This document shows positions 43,111-50,227 of a DNA stretch of 50,227 nucleotides, piece after piece (position 1 is the stretch's first letter; each line of letters begins with the position of its first letter). A program made the position numbers and the translations under genes. This stretch comes from Clostridium sp. (GTDB taxonomy: Bacteria; Bacillota; Clostridia; Clostridiales; Clostridiaceae). Under the pieces are notes generated by a model that was not told where the DNA came from, did not search any database, and saw nothing but the letters and a program-made list of their open reading frames with translations. The DNA lies in contig JALEZF010000041.1 of NCBI GenBank assembly GCA_022773025.1, forward strand, positions 1-50,227, in the 5' to 3' direction.

Positions 43111-43173
43111 AAAAAAAGCCTCCTAAAATTTTTCTTTGTGAAAATCCTAAGAGGCATTGAAAATCATTTTAAC

Positions 43174-43200
43174 AAAAAAACCATGAGTCTTCACCCATGG
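43174..43200 (-). terminator. Terminator of the lysine riboswitch expression platform
   Basis: Minus strand CCATGGGTGAAGACTCATGG followed by TTTTTTT, between the riboswitch aptamer and lysW. Confidence 0.85.
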
Positions 43201-43261
43201 TCACATATATCAATAGAATATAAAACATTAAAAATTTCTAAAAATACATAAAGATCATACG

Positions 43262-43434
43262 ATGATAGCTCTCCACAAACTGACTTTGTGACAGTATTAC
43301 ACATATTTTGCGTAATCCCAGCTACACAATATTAAAGCATCTATTGTGAGCTTCGGCAATAATCCCTTTCACGTAACATCAAAGTTGCTTCACTCCGTTA
43401 CCCTACTATTGATCATCGCTCCTCTACCTCAAGG
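43262..43434 (-). promoter_or_regulatory. Lysine riboswitch (L-box)
   Basis: The minus strand carries the conserved L-box blocks in order: GAGGTAGAGGAGCGA, AGTAGGGTAACGGAGTGAAG, GTGAAAGGGATTATTGCCGA (AGC follows), GCTGGGATTACGC, ACTGTCACAAAGTCAGTTTG and TGGAGAGCTATC. When lysine binds, the downstream terminator forms and lysW is off. Confidence 0.95.
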
Positions 43435-43454
43435 AATATTCACTTTTCACATTA

Positions 43455-43483
43455 TTTATACACCAATTTTAAGTTTTATGCAA
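43455..43483 (-). promoter_or_regulatory. Promoter of the lysine riboswitch/lysW transcript
   Basis: Minus strand TTGCAT (43478-43483), a 17-nt spacer, TATAAA (43455-43460), ending 21 nt before the aptamer. Confidence 0.7.
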
Positions 43484-43628
43484 TAGATTTCTATAAAATT
43501 TATCAAATTATTTTTTATATTTCTATATTTCTTAAGCTATATACTTTTATTCTGAATTTTTATATAATTTTTACATATGAATAAATCATATGCTTTATTC
43601 ACAAATTGATGTAGGGAGTGATATATAT

Positions 43629-44861
43629 ATGTTAAACATGGATGAATGTTTAAAAAAGTATGCTGAATTAGCCGTAGTTACGGGAATAAATATTCAAAAG
43701 GATCAAACCCTTGTTGTAAATGCTCCAATAGAAGCTGCTGAATTCGTAAGACTTATAGCAGACACCGCTTATGAGCATGGTGCTAGAAATGTGAAGGTTA
43801 GATGGAATGACGAAAAGCTTGCTTTAATTAAATATTTAAAAGCTCCTTTTGAAGTTTTTAAAGAATTTTCACCATGGGAAGCTAAAGAGCTTGAAGAGCT
43901 TGCCAATAATGGTGCAGCCTTTTTATCCATCTCTGCTTCAGACCCAGAGATATTCAAAAATGTAGATTCTAATAGAATTCAAGAGGCAGTAAAAGCAAGT
44001 TCTGTAGCTCTTAAGGCTTACAGAGAAAGACTTATGAGCAGTGCCAATGCATGGTGTGTAATTTCAATACCAACTGCTGCATGGTCTATGAAGGTGTTCC
44101 CTGAACTTTCTAGGGAAGAAGCTATGTCAAAACTTTGGGATGCAATCTTTAAAATAGTTAGAGTTGATAGAGATGATACTTTAGGGGCATGGAATGAACA
44201 TATCAAAAATTTGACTTCAAAAATGAATTTTCTTAATGAACATTCTTTCAAGAATCTTCATTTAAAGTCCTCAAAAACTGATTTAGTAATAGGCCTTCCA
44301 GAAAAACATCTATGGGCTGGCGGCGGAGAGTATAATGAAAAGAAAGTTTATTTCGTTGCTAATATGCCAACAGAAGAAGTGTTTACTGCTCCATCAAGGA
44401 CTGGTGTTAACGGCATAGTTTGTAGTACAAAACCATTAAACTATAACGGAAACCTTATAAATAACTTTTCTCTAACCTTTAAGGATGGAGCTGTTGTAGA
44501 TTTTACTGCAGAAGAAGGATACGATGCTTTAAAGAAACTTTTAGAAACTGATGAAGGTTCTAAACATTTAGGTGAAGTGGCTTTAGTTCCTTATGATTCA
44601 CCTATTTCAAACTCAAATATAATATTCTACAACACTTTATTTGATGAAAATGCATCCTGCCACTTAGCTTTTGGAGAAGCTTACCCAACTTGTATAAAAG
44701 GTGGAGAAAACATGACTGAAGAAGAGCTAAAAGAAGCTGGTGCCAATTCTTCCTTCAATCATGTAGATTTCATGGTTGGTTCCTCTGATTTAGACATCAT
44801 AGGAGAAACTTATTCTGGAGAAAAGATTCAAATATTCAAAGATGGTAACTGGGCATTTTAA
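43629..44861 (+). CDS. M29-family aminopeptidase (AmpS/PepS-like)
   Basis: A metallo-aminopeptidase of about 410 residues, cytoplasmic. It begins MLNMDECLKKYAELAVVTGI with NIQKDQTLVVNAPIEAAEFV, the M29 N-terminal signature. The metal-binding C-terminal domain includes NMPTEEVFTAPSRTGVNGIV, GEVALVPYDSPISNSNIIFY, LDENASCHLAFGEAYP-like sequence (FDENASCHLAFGEAYPTCI) and NSSFNHVDFMVGSSDLDI. I use the ATG at 43629, 10 nt after GGGAG; a longer start at 43590 has no ribosome binding site. Single gene with its own terminator, divergent from lysW. Confidence 0.92.
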   Translation: MLNMDECLKKYAELAVVTGINIQKDQTLVVNAPIEAAEFVRLIADTAYEHGARNVKVRWNDEKLALIKYLKAPFEVFKEFSPWEAKELEELANNGAAFLSISASDPEIFKNVDSNRIQEAVKASSVALKAYRERLMSSANAWCVISIPTAAWSMKVFPELSREEAMSKLWDAIFKIVRVDRDDTLGAWNEHIKNLTSKMNFLNEHSFKNLHLKSSKTDLVIGLPEKHLWAGGGEYNEKKVYFVANMPTEEVFTAPSRTGVNGIVCSTKPLNYNGNLINNFSLTFKDGAVVDFTAEEGYDALKKLLETDEGSKHLGEVALVPYDSPISNSNIIFYNTLFDENASCHLAFGEAYPTCIKGGENMTEEELKEAGANSSFNHVDFMVGSSDLDIIGETYSGEKIQIFKDGNWAF

Positions 44862-44877
44862 TACCTAGTTATAACTC

Positions 44878-44920
44878 AAAAGGAGCCATGGAATTCCAAA
44901 AGATTTCCACCGCTCCTTTT
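44878..44920 (+). terminator. Terminator after the aminopeptidase gene
   Basis: AAAAGGAGC / GCTCCTTTT stem with an inner GGAA/TTCC pairing, followed by TT on the plus strand. Confidence 0.7.
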
Positions 44921-44985
44921 TAACTTATATGTTTTGAACTTTTTCTCTAGACTCTCTGCAATTTTCTTTCTTTAATCTGAAAAAT

Positions 44986-45380
44986 TTATAAAAGTTTTTT
45001 CTTTAATTTATCTAAAGCATTTATTCCGTTTAATATACCAGACATAGCGCAGGATATAAAAACAACTATGGCTGCTTTCAGCATAGAGACAACTCCCCCG
45101 CCCTTTATGACACCTTCTAAAAGTGTATTATTTTCAAGCTTAAACCCCACAAATATAAATTTAAACACCTCTTGCAAGGAATAATCTTGATAGATAATAG
45201 CTAAGGCACATGCTGCTACTACACTTATTATCATAGAAATTTTTATTTTTACCTTGCATAAGGACAACACCAATATAATAGCCGCACTAGAGGACATAGG
45301 TGAACATCTATATCCAAAATATCTTTAAAGTTTTTCCCTCGTCTAAGGGCTATTAAAGCAAAGATTCCCCAACATATCAT
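44986..45380 (-). pseudogene. Decayed NhaC-type antiporter gene
   Basis: Two pieces in different frames resemble parts of an NhaC Na+/H+ antiporter. The first (from ATG 45380) encodes MICWGIFALIALRRGKNFKD and ILDI before diverging. The second encodes SAAIILVLSLCKVKIKISMI, QDYSLQEVFKFIFVGFKLEN, then LLEGVIKGGGVVSMLKAAIV, matching the central NhaC region with its GGG-SM motif. The intervening part and the C-terminal half are missing, so no working transporter can be made. It lies close to lysW of the same superfamily, but is too different to be a recent copy of it, as judged by eye. Confidence 0.7.
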
Positions 45381-45443
45381 TATTTAAACATTATACTTTT
45401 CATATCTCATATTATTATAACAATATTTTTATAGTATTGGAAA

Positions 45444-46319
45444 TTATTTTTCGAATCTTCTTGCATATCCGCAAGTTTTACATAGATCTTCCACGGCCTT
45501 TCTACCAGAAAAACCATCATACATAGCTTTAGCCCTTTTACTTTCTAAAATATTCTCTAAGCTTTCTTCAAATACATTTCCTAAAGGAATGTTTCCATCT
45601 GAATCAAGGCAACATGGTACAACTGTTCCATCCGCTAAGATTCCTATATGTTGTCTAAGTCCATAGCAAAAAGCATTGTCCCCTATTCTTTTTCCATTTA
45701 TATCTGGCCATTGAAATTTTTCTGCTGCTTCCAAAAATATTTTATCTGAAATCTTAACGCTATTCTGATTATGTAGCATTTCTTTTATATCCATATGAGA
45801 ATTCAAAGTTTCTTTGAGAAGGTCTGCTATTTTATCATTAAGGTTGTTACAGCCTTTTATCAAATCACTGTCTCCATTCCAAAGTCTTAGTTCGCATATA
45901 ACACCATTTTCATCATGAGCCTTCTTAACAAAATTCACTATATCATTGATGTATACTTCTAAGTCTACCTCTTGATCATTAGCTTCAAAGCTATGAAGAG
46001 ATATGCTTATTTTTCTTAAAGCTTTCGATGAAATAAGAATATCTTCATTTTTCCTTATAAGAGTTCCATTAGTGGTAAGGTTCACTTGAAATCCATATTC
46101 CTTCGAAATATCTAAAAAACTTTTCAAATTAGGATTAAGCAGCGGCTCTCCCATAAGATGAAGACATATATAATCGGTGTATGGCTTTATTTCTTTTGCT
46201 ATATGTAAAAATTCCTCTGACGTCATAAACTTTAGTTTCCTATTTGTCTTAGGACAAAAATTGCAGTTCATATTGCAAACATTGGTTATCTCCACGTAGA
46301 TTCTTTTAAATTTCTTCAT
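45444..46319 (-). CDS. Radical SAM/SPASM-domain protein
   Basis: About 291 residues. The SAM cluster motif is C15-NMN-C19-NF-C22 (VEITNVCNMNCNFCPK). HLMGEPLLNPNL follows, then LTTNGTLI and KISISLHSF. The C-terminal SPASM-type half holds FCYGLRQHIGILADGTVVPC with CLDSDGNIPLGNVFEESLEN and CKTCGYARRF, the ligands of an auxiliary cluster. It resembles Fe-S oxidoreductases of the MoaA/PqqE/SkfB type. Substrate is unknown: no small peptide or sulfatase gene lies beside it. The ATG at 46319 is 6 nt after GGAG. It is divergent from pflB, but it is not the PFL activase, which lacks a SPASM domain. Confidence 0.82.
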   Translation of the reverse strand: MKKFKRIYVEITNVCNMNCNFCPKTNRKLKFMTSEEFLHIAKEIKPYTDYICLHLMGEPLLNPNLKSFLDISKEYGFQVNLTTNGTLIRKNEDILISSKALRKISISLHSFEANDQEVDLEVYINDIVNFVKKAHDENGVICELRLWNGDSDLIKGCNNLNDKIADLLKETLNSHMDIKEMLHNQNSVKISDKIFLEAAEKFQWPDINGKRIGDNAFCYGLRQHIGILADGTVVPCCLDSDGNIPLGNVFEESLENILESKRAKAMYDGFSGRKAVEDLCKTCGYARRFEK

Positions 46320-46495
46320 GTTCATCTCCAAATCTGTTTATTATTCCAATAATAAACATTAGTACAGTATTTTTTATCACAATTTATAGTGCTTACTCCT
46401 TTATTATACACCATTTCCATTACTTTTAGCCATATGAGTTTTTCTTTTTATTTTTTGCTGTTTCAAATTTATTTTAAACTGTTTTTAAATTTTTC

Positions 46496-46524
46496 TTGCA
46501 TTTTGCTTTTAATGATGTTACTAT
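46496..46524 (+). promoter_or_regulatory. Candidate pflB promoter
   Basis: TTGCAT (46496-46501), a 17-nt spacer, TACTAT (46519-46524), leaving a leader of about 90 nt. ATTGTGAATCAATT (46574-46587) is a partial dyad that could bind a regulator; no clear Rex site was seen. Confidence 0.55.
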
Positions 46525-46624
46525 AGGTACATAGAGAGAATAATTATTAATTACCACAGATTATTAAAATAATATTGTGAATCAATTAAATTTTCAGTTT
46601 TATATAACAAAGGAGTAATAGAAT

Positions 46625-48856
46625 ATGAGACAAGAATGGTTAAACTTTAACGAAGGATCTTGGACAAGTACTATTGACGTAAGAAACTTTATTCAAACTA
46701 ACTACACTGCATACGAAGGAGATGACAGCTTTCTAGCTGGAGCAACAGAGGCTACTAAAAAGCTTTGGGAAGAAGTAAGTGAGTTATTTAAAAAAGAAAG
46801 AGAAAATGGCGGAGTTTTAGATGTTGATACAGATACTATTTCTGGAATTAACGAATACAAAGCTGGATACATAGATCAAGCTTTTGAAAAGATCGTTGGT
46901 GTTCAAACTGACGCACCTTTAAAAAGAGCTGTAATGCCTTTTGGTGGTATTAGAATGGCAGAAAATGCTGCTAAAGCTTATGGATATGAGGTTAATCCTA
47001 GAATAACTGAAATATTCACTAAGTATAGAAAGAGTCATAATCAAGGCGTATTTGATGCTTACACTGACGAAATGAGACTTGCAAGAAAATCAGGAGTTAT
47101 CACTGGTCTTCCAGATGCTTATGGTAGAGGAAGAATCATAGGTGACTACAGAAGAGTTGCTCTATATGGAGTTGATAGATTAATAGAAGATAAAATCGCT
47201 CAAAAGAAGAGCTTAGAAGTTAAATGCATAGATGAAGATGTTATAAGATTAAGAGAAGAAATATCTGATCAAATAAATGCATTAAAAGAATTAAAAGGAC
47301 TCGCTGCAACTTATGGAATAGATATATCAGCTCCTGCTACAAATGCAAAAGAAGCTATCCAATGGTTGTACTTTGGATTCTTAGGAGCTATAAAGGACCA
47401 AAACGGTGCTGCAATGTCACTAGGAAGAACTTCTACTTTCTTAGATATCTATATAGAAAGAGATTTAAAGAATGGTGTTATAACAGAAGAAGAAGCTCAA
47501 GAATTAATGGACCACTTTGTAATGAAGTTAAGACTTGTTAAATTCTTAAGAACACCTGAATACAACGATTTATTCTCTGGAGACCCAACTTGGGTAACTG
47601 AGTCAATCGGAGGTATGGGGCTTGATGGAAGAACTTTAGTTACTAAGAACTCATTCAGAGTACTTAACACACTTTACACTTTAGGACCATCACCAGAACC
47701 AAATCTAACTGTTTTATGGTCAACTAGATTACCTCAAGGATTTAAGGATTTCTGTTCTAAGGTATCTATAGACACAAGCTCAGTTCAATATGAAAATGAC
47801 GACTTAATGGCTCCATACTGGGGGGATGACTACGCTATAGCTTGCTGTGTATCTGCAATGAGAGTTGGTAAGCAAATGCAGTTCTTCGGTGCAAGAGTTA
47901 ACTTAGCTAAGACTTTACTTTACGCTATAAACGGTGGTAAAGATGAAAAGTCTGGAGTTCAAGTTGGACCAAGAATAGCTCCAATAACTAGTGAATACCT
48001 AGATTATAATGAAATAATGGAAAGATTTGATATAATGACAGAATGGTTAGCTAACCTTTATGTTAATACATTAAATGTTATCCACTACATGCACGATAAA
48101 TATTCTTATGAAAAATTGCAAATGGCTTTACATGATAGAGATGTGTTTAGAACAATGGCTTGTGGTATAGCTGGACTATCTGTTTGCGCAGACTCATTAT
48201 CAGCAATCAAGTATGCAAAAGTTAAGCCAATAAGAAACGAAGAAGGAATTGCTATCGATTTCGAAGTTGAAGGAGATTTCCCTAAATACGGAAATGACGA
48301 TGACAGAGTTGACGATATAGCTGTATTCTTAGTTAAAAATATGATGGATAAGATAAGACAAAACAAGACTTATAGAAATGCTTATCACACTCAATCAGTA
48401 TTAACTATAACTTCAAATGTTGTTTATGGTAAGAAGACTGGTACTACTCCATGTGGAAGAAAGGTTGGAGAGCCTTTTGCACCAGGAGCAAACCCAATGC
48501 ACGGAAGAGACAACAGTGGTTCTTTAGCTTCATTAAACTCAGTAGCTAAGCTTCCATATGAGCATTCTCAAGACGGAATCTCAAACACATTCTCTATAAT
48601 TCCAGATGCACTTGGAAAGACAGCAGAACAAAGAATAGATAACTTAAGTAAGATGATGGACGGATATTTCGGACAAAACGCTCATCACTTAAATGTTAAC
48701 GTGTTTGATAGAGAGACTCTATTAGATGCTATGGATCATCCAGAATTATATCCTCAATTAACAATCAGAGTTTCTGGATACGCAGTTAACTTCATAAAGC
48801 TAACTAGAGAGCAACAATTAGACGTTATAAATAGAACATTCCACAAATCTATGTAG
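46625..48856 (+). CDS. pflB: Pyruvate formate-lyase (formate acetyltransferase)
   Basis: A 743-residue glycyl-radical enzyme that splits pyruvate with CoA to acetyl-CoA and formate, in the cytoplasm. N-terminal [20 protein letters not shown] and [20 protein letters not shown] are PFL-specific. The catalytic Cys pair is in [20 protein letters not shown]. The radical Gly is residue 718 in [19 protein letters not shown]. Length fits PflB, not the choline, glycerol or 4-hydroxyphenylacetate enzymes. The activase gene pflA, which usually follows, is absent: a terminator lies directly downstream. Codon use looks like that of a highly expressed gene. Confidence 0.97.
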   Translation: MRQEWLNFNEGSWTSTIDVRNFIQTNYTAYEGDDSFLAGATEATKKLWEEVSELFKKERENGGVLDVDTDTISGINEYKAGYIDQAFEKIVGVQTDAPLKRAVMPFGGIRMAENAAKAYGYEVNPRITEIFTKYRKSHNQGVFDAYTDEMRLARKSGVITGLPDAYGRGRIIGDYRRVALYGVDRLIEDKIAQKKSLEVKCIDEDVIRLREEISDQINALKELKGLAATYGIDISAPATNAKEAIQWLYFGFLGAIKDQNGAAMSLGRTSTFLDIYIERDLKNGVITEEEAQELMDHFVMKLRLVKFLRTPEYNDLFSGDPTWVTESIGGMGLDGRTLVTKNSFRVLNTLYTLGPSPEPNLTVLWSTRLPQGFKDFCSKVSIDTSSVQYENDDLMAPYWGDDYAIACCVSAMRVGKQMQFFGARVNLAKTLLYAINGGKDEKSGVQVGPRIAPITSEYLDYNEIMERFDIMTEWLANLYVNTLNVIHYMHDKYSYEKLQMALHDRDVFRTMACGIAGLSVCADSLSAIKYAKVKPIRNEEGIAIDFEVEGDFPKYGNDDDRVDDIAVFLVKNMMDKIRQNKTYRNAYHTQSVLTITSNVVYGKKTGTTPCGRKVGEPFAPGANPMHGRDNSGSLASLNSVAKLPYEHSQDGISNTFSIIPDALGKTAEQRIDNLSKMMDGYFGQNAHHLNVNVFDRETLLDAMDHPELYPQLTIRVSGYAVNFIKLTREQQLDVINRTFHKSM

Positions 48857-48866
48857 AATGTATAAG

Positions 48867-48892
48867 AAAGGAGGCCTAAGGCCTCCTTTTTC
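48867..48892. terminator. Bidirectional terminator after pflB
   Basis: AAAGGAGGCC / GGCCTCCTTT hairpin with a TAA loop and T-rich end, 10 nt after the pflB stop. Confidence 0.85.
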
Positions 48893-48922
48893 AGTTTGCA
48901 ATATCTGCAGACTTCTTTATCT

Positions 48923-50227
48923 CTAATTCTCTTTCAAATTATCTCCAAAAACTAATTTTACTAATTGTATTATTATAAATGGAAGTATTGATAATCCATA
49001 GACTATGAATAGCTGCTTTATTGTCATAGCTGCTACTTCAAATATAGGCTGTAAAAATGGTACTAATAATACTAAATTCAATAGTACGAATCCTATTCCA
49101 AAAGCTGCCCACAAATATTTGTTTGAGAATAATGCTTTTCTAGATAACACGTGTTTTTTAGATTTACTTGTAAATCCATGAACTAACCTTGCTAAACATA
49201 AAATCGCAAAGGCCATTGTACTAGCTAAAGCTGGTCCGCCTGCTTTTAATCCTATATGGAAACCAGTCATAGTAGCTATAGCTATAACTATACCTTCTAA
49301 AATTATCTCAAAGGCAAAATCTTTTGTTAAAATTGATTCATTAACATTTCTAGGTTTTTCTTTCATAACATCATTATTGTGAGGTTCAAGTCCTAAAGCT
49401 ATTGCTGGAAGACTATCTGTAAGAAGATTTATAAATAGAAGATGAACTGCTGCAAATGGTACAGGTAGTGCAAATAAAGATGCATATAAAACAGCAAGTA
49501 TTCCTGCAGTATTTCCTGATAGTAAGAACTTTATAGAGTTTTTGATATTTCCATAAATATTTCTTCCATTAGAAATAGCTTTTACTATAGTTGCAAAATT
49601 GTCATCTGTAAGTATCATAGATGCTGCATCTTTAGCAACTTCTGATCCAGTGATTCCCATGGCAACTCCTATGTCTGCCTGCTTTAATGCCGGTGCATCA
49701 TTAACACCATCACCTGTCATAGCAACTACATTTCCTTTTTCCTGCCATGCTCTTACTATTCTTATCTTATGCTCTGGAGATACCCTAGCATAAACAGATA
49801 TTTTTTCAACAAAAGTTTTTAGCTCCTCATCGCTTAGATTATCTAGTTCTGCTCCTTCAACGGCTTCTGATTCATCTTTTAAAATTCCTATCTGATTGGC
49901 TATAGCAGCCGCTGTTATCTTATGATCTCCTGTAATCATAACAGGTTTTATTCCAGCTTTTATACATTCTTCAACTGCCTGTTTTGACTCTTCTCTTGGA
50001 GGATCCATCATTGAAATAAGTCCTATAAAGGTCAAATCATCTTCATCTTTTAAAGATATTTCAGTTCTATCATGAAGATCTTTAAAAGCAAATGCTAATA
50101 CCCTAAGTCCTGTCTTTGAAAATTCCTTATTTACTTTTTCAATATTTTTTATGGATTCATCTGTTATTTTATTTACGCCATCAGCTGTAATTATGTCTTT
50201 AGTTCTATTAAGGATTACATCTAGCGC
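48923..50227 (-). CDS. Cation-transporting P-type ATPase, calcium type (5' end outside window)
   Basis: About 434 C-terminal residues of a P2-type ATPase that pumps calcium (or similar cations) out of the cytoplasm. From the right edge: nucleotide-domain sequence ending in ALDVILNRTKDIITADG, then LTFIGLISMMDPPREESKQA, the MITGDHKITA segment, the hinge MTGDGVNDAPALKQADIGVA with MG, then IVKAISNGRNIYGNIKNSIK. These lead to six C-terminal membrane helices with FINLLTDSLPAIALGLEP. The phosphorylated DKTGT and the first four helices are outside the window. The terminal part resembles bacterial calcium-translocating ATPases of the PMCA/SERCA type. Confidence 0.92.
   Translation of the reverse strand, partial: ALDVILNRTKDIITADGVNKITDESIKNIEKVNKEFSKTGLRVLAFAFKDLHDRTEISLKDEDDLTFIGLISMMDPPREESKQAVEECIKAGIKPVMITGDHKITAAAIANQIGILKDESEAVEGAELDNLSDEELKTFVEKISVYARVSPEHKIRIVRAWQEKGNVVAMTGDGVNDAPALKQADIGVAMGITGSEVAKDAASMILTDDNFATIVKAISNGRNIYGNIKNSIKFLLSGNTAGILAVLYASLFALPVPFAAVHLLFINLLTDSLPAIALGLEPHNNDVMKEKPRNVNESILTKDFAFEIILEGIVIAIATMTGFHIGLKAGGPALASTMAFAILCLARLVHGFTSKSKKHVLSRKALFSNKYLWAAFGIGFVLLNLVLLVPFLQPIFEVAAMTIKQLFIVYGLSILPFIIIQLVKLVFGDNLKEN

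Noticed and set aside
46574-46587. ATTGTGAATCAATT upstream of pflB as a Rex or CRP/FNR site
   Set aside because: Only a partial dyad that deviates from both consensus sequences; not strong enough to call.

Overview
The window is low-GC DNA with short intergenic spaces, strong GGAGG-type ribosome binding sites and genes typical of an obligately anaerobic, fermenting Clostridium (Clostridium sensu stricto): glycyl-radical pyruvate formate-lyase, bifunctional AdhE, an archaeal-type AspRS behind a T-box, a lysine riboswitch, a PyrR attenuator and BirA operators. No rRNA, tRNA, CRISPR array, insertion sequence or prophage was seen.

Layout. 1-1.3 kb: 5' part of an aspartyl-tRNA synthetase gene (minus strand) behind a T-box leader that carries two successive antiterminator/terminator units. 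1.35-3.25 kb: what looks like the remnant of a flagellar operon: a lytic transglycosylase, a broken small gene, the C-terminal end of FliN, an intact FlgM behind a sigma-D promoter, and a frameshifted FlgN, with flgK and flgL missing. 3.5-7.3 kb: amino-acid permease, a 27-residue peptide ORF, an ADP-ribosylglycohydrolase, a zinc-ribbon protein and a HIT protein.

7.4-18.7 kb is the most distinctive region. A minus-strand operon encodes a mannose-family PTS (EIIA, EIIB, EIIC, EIID), a Cys-type sulfatase without a signal peptide, and the complete tagatose-6-phosphate pathway (LacA, LacB, LacC and a class II aldolase). Divergent from it are an anaerobic sulfatase-maturating radical SAM enzyme and a LevR-type sigma-54 activator. 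A near-perfect sigma-54 -24/-12 promoter and a cluster of ATACT-centred repeats lie between them. I infer a self-contained system that imports a sulfated galactose by phosphorylation, removes the sulfate in the cytoplasm and degrades galactose 6-phosphate.

18.8-27.9 kb: a split chromate-type transporter with a LysR regulator, a FUSC-family membrane protein, a DUF1294 protein, YaaA, two Nudix hydrolases, and adhE with a strong promoter and Rex-like operator. 28-30.3 kb: a DAACS-family transporter behind a PyrR attenuator, suggesting a pyrimidine-related substrate, and bioY behind two BirA operators. 30.4-39.6 kb: a LysR regulator, an aminotransferase and the aroF-aroB-aroA-aroC-pheA-aroE-aroK operon, preceded by a short ORF very rich in Phe and Tyr and a terminator, possibly a leader-peptide attenuator. 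39.7-50.2 kb: a MATE exporter, the lysine-riboswitch-controlled transporter LysW, an M29 aminopeptidase, a decayed NhaC gene, a SPASM radical SAM protein, pflB, and the 3' part of a calcium-type P-type ATPase gene that runs off the right edge.

Much of the regulation can be read directly from leader sequences: T-box, PyrR, lysine riboswitch, BirA, Rex, sigma-54 and sigma-D. Homology calls rest on recognised motifs, not on searches.
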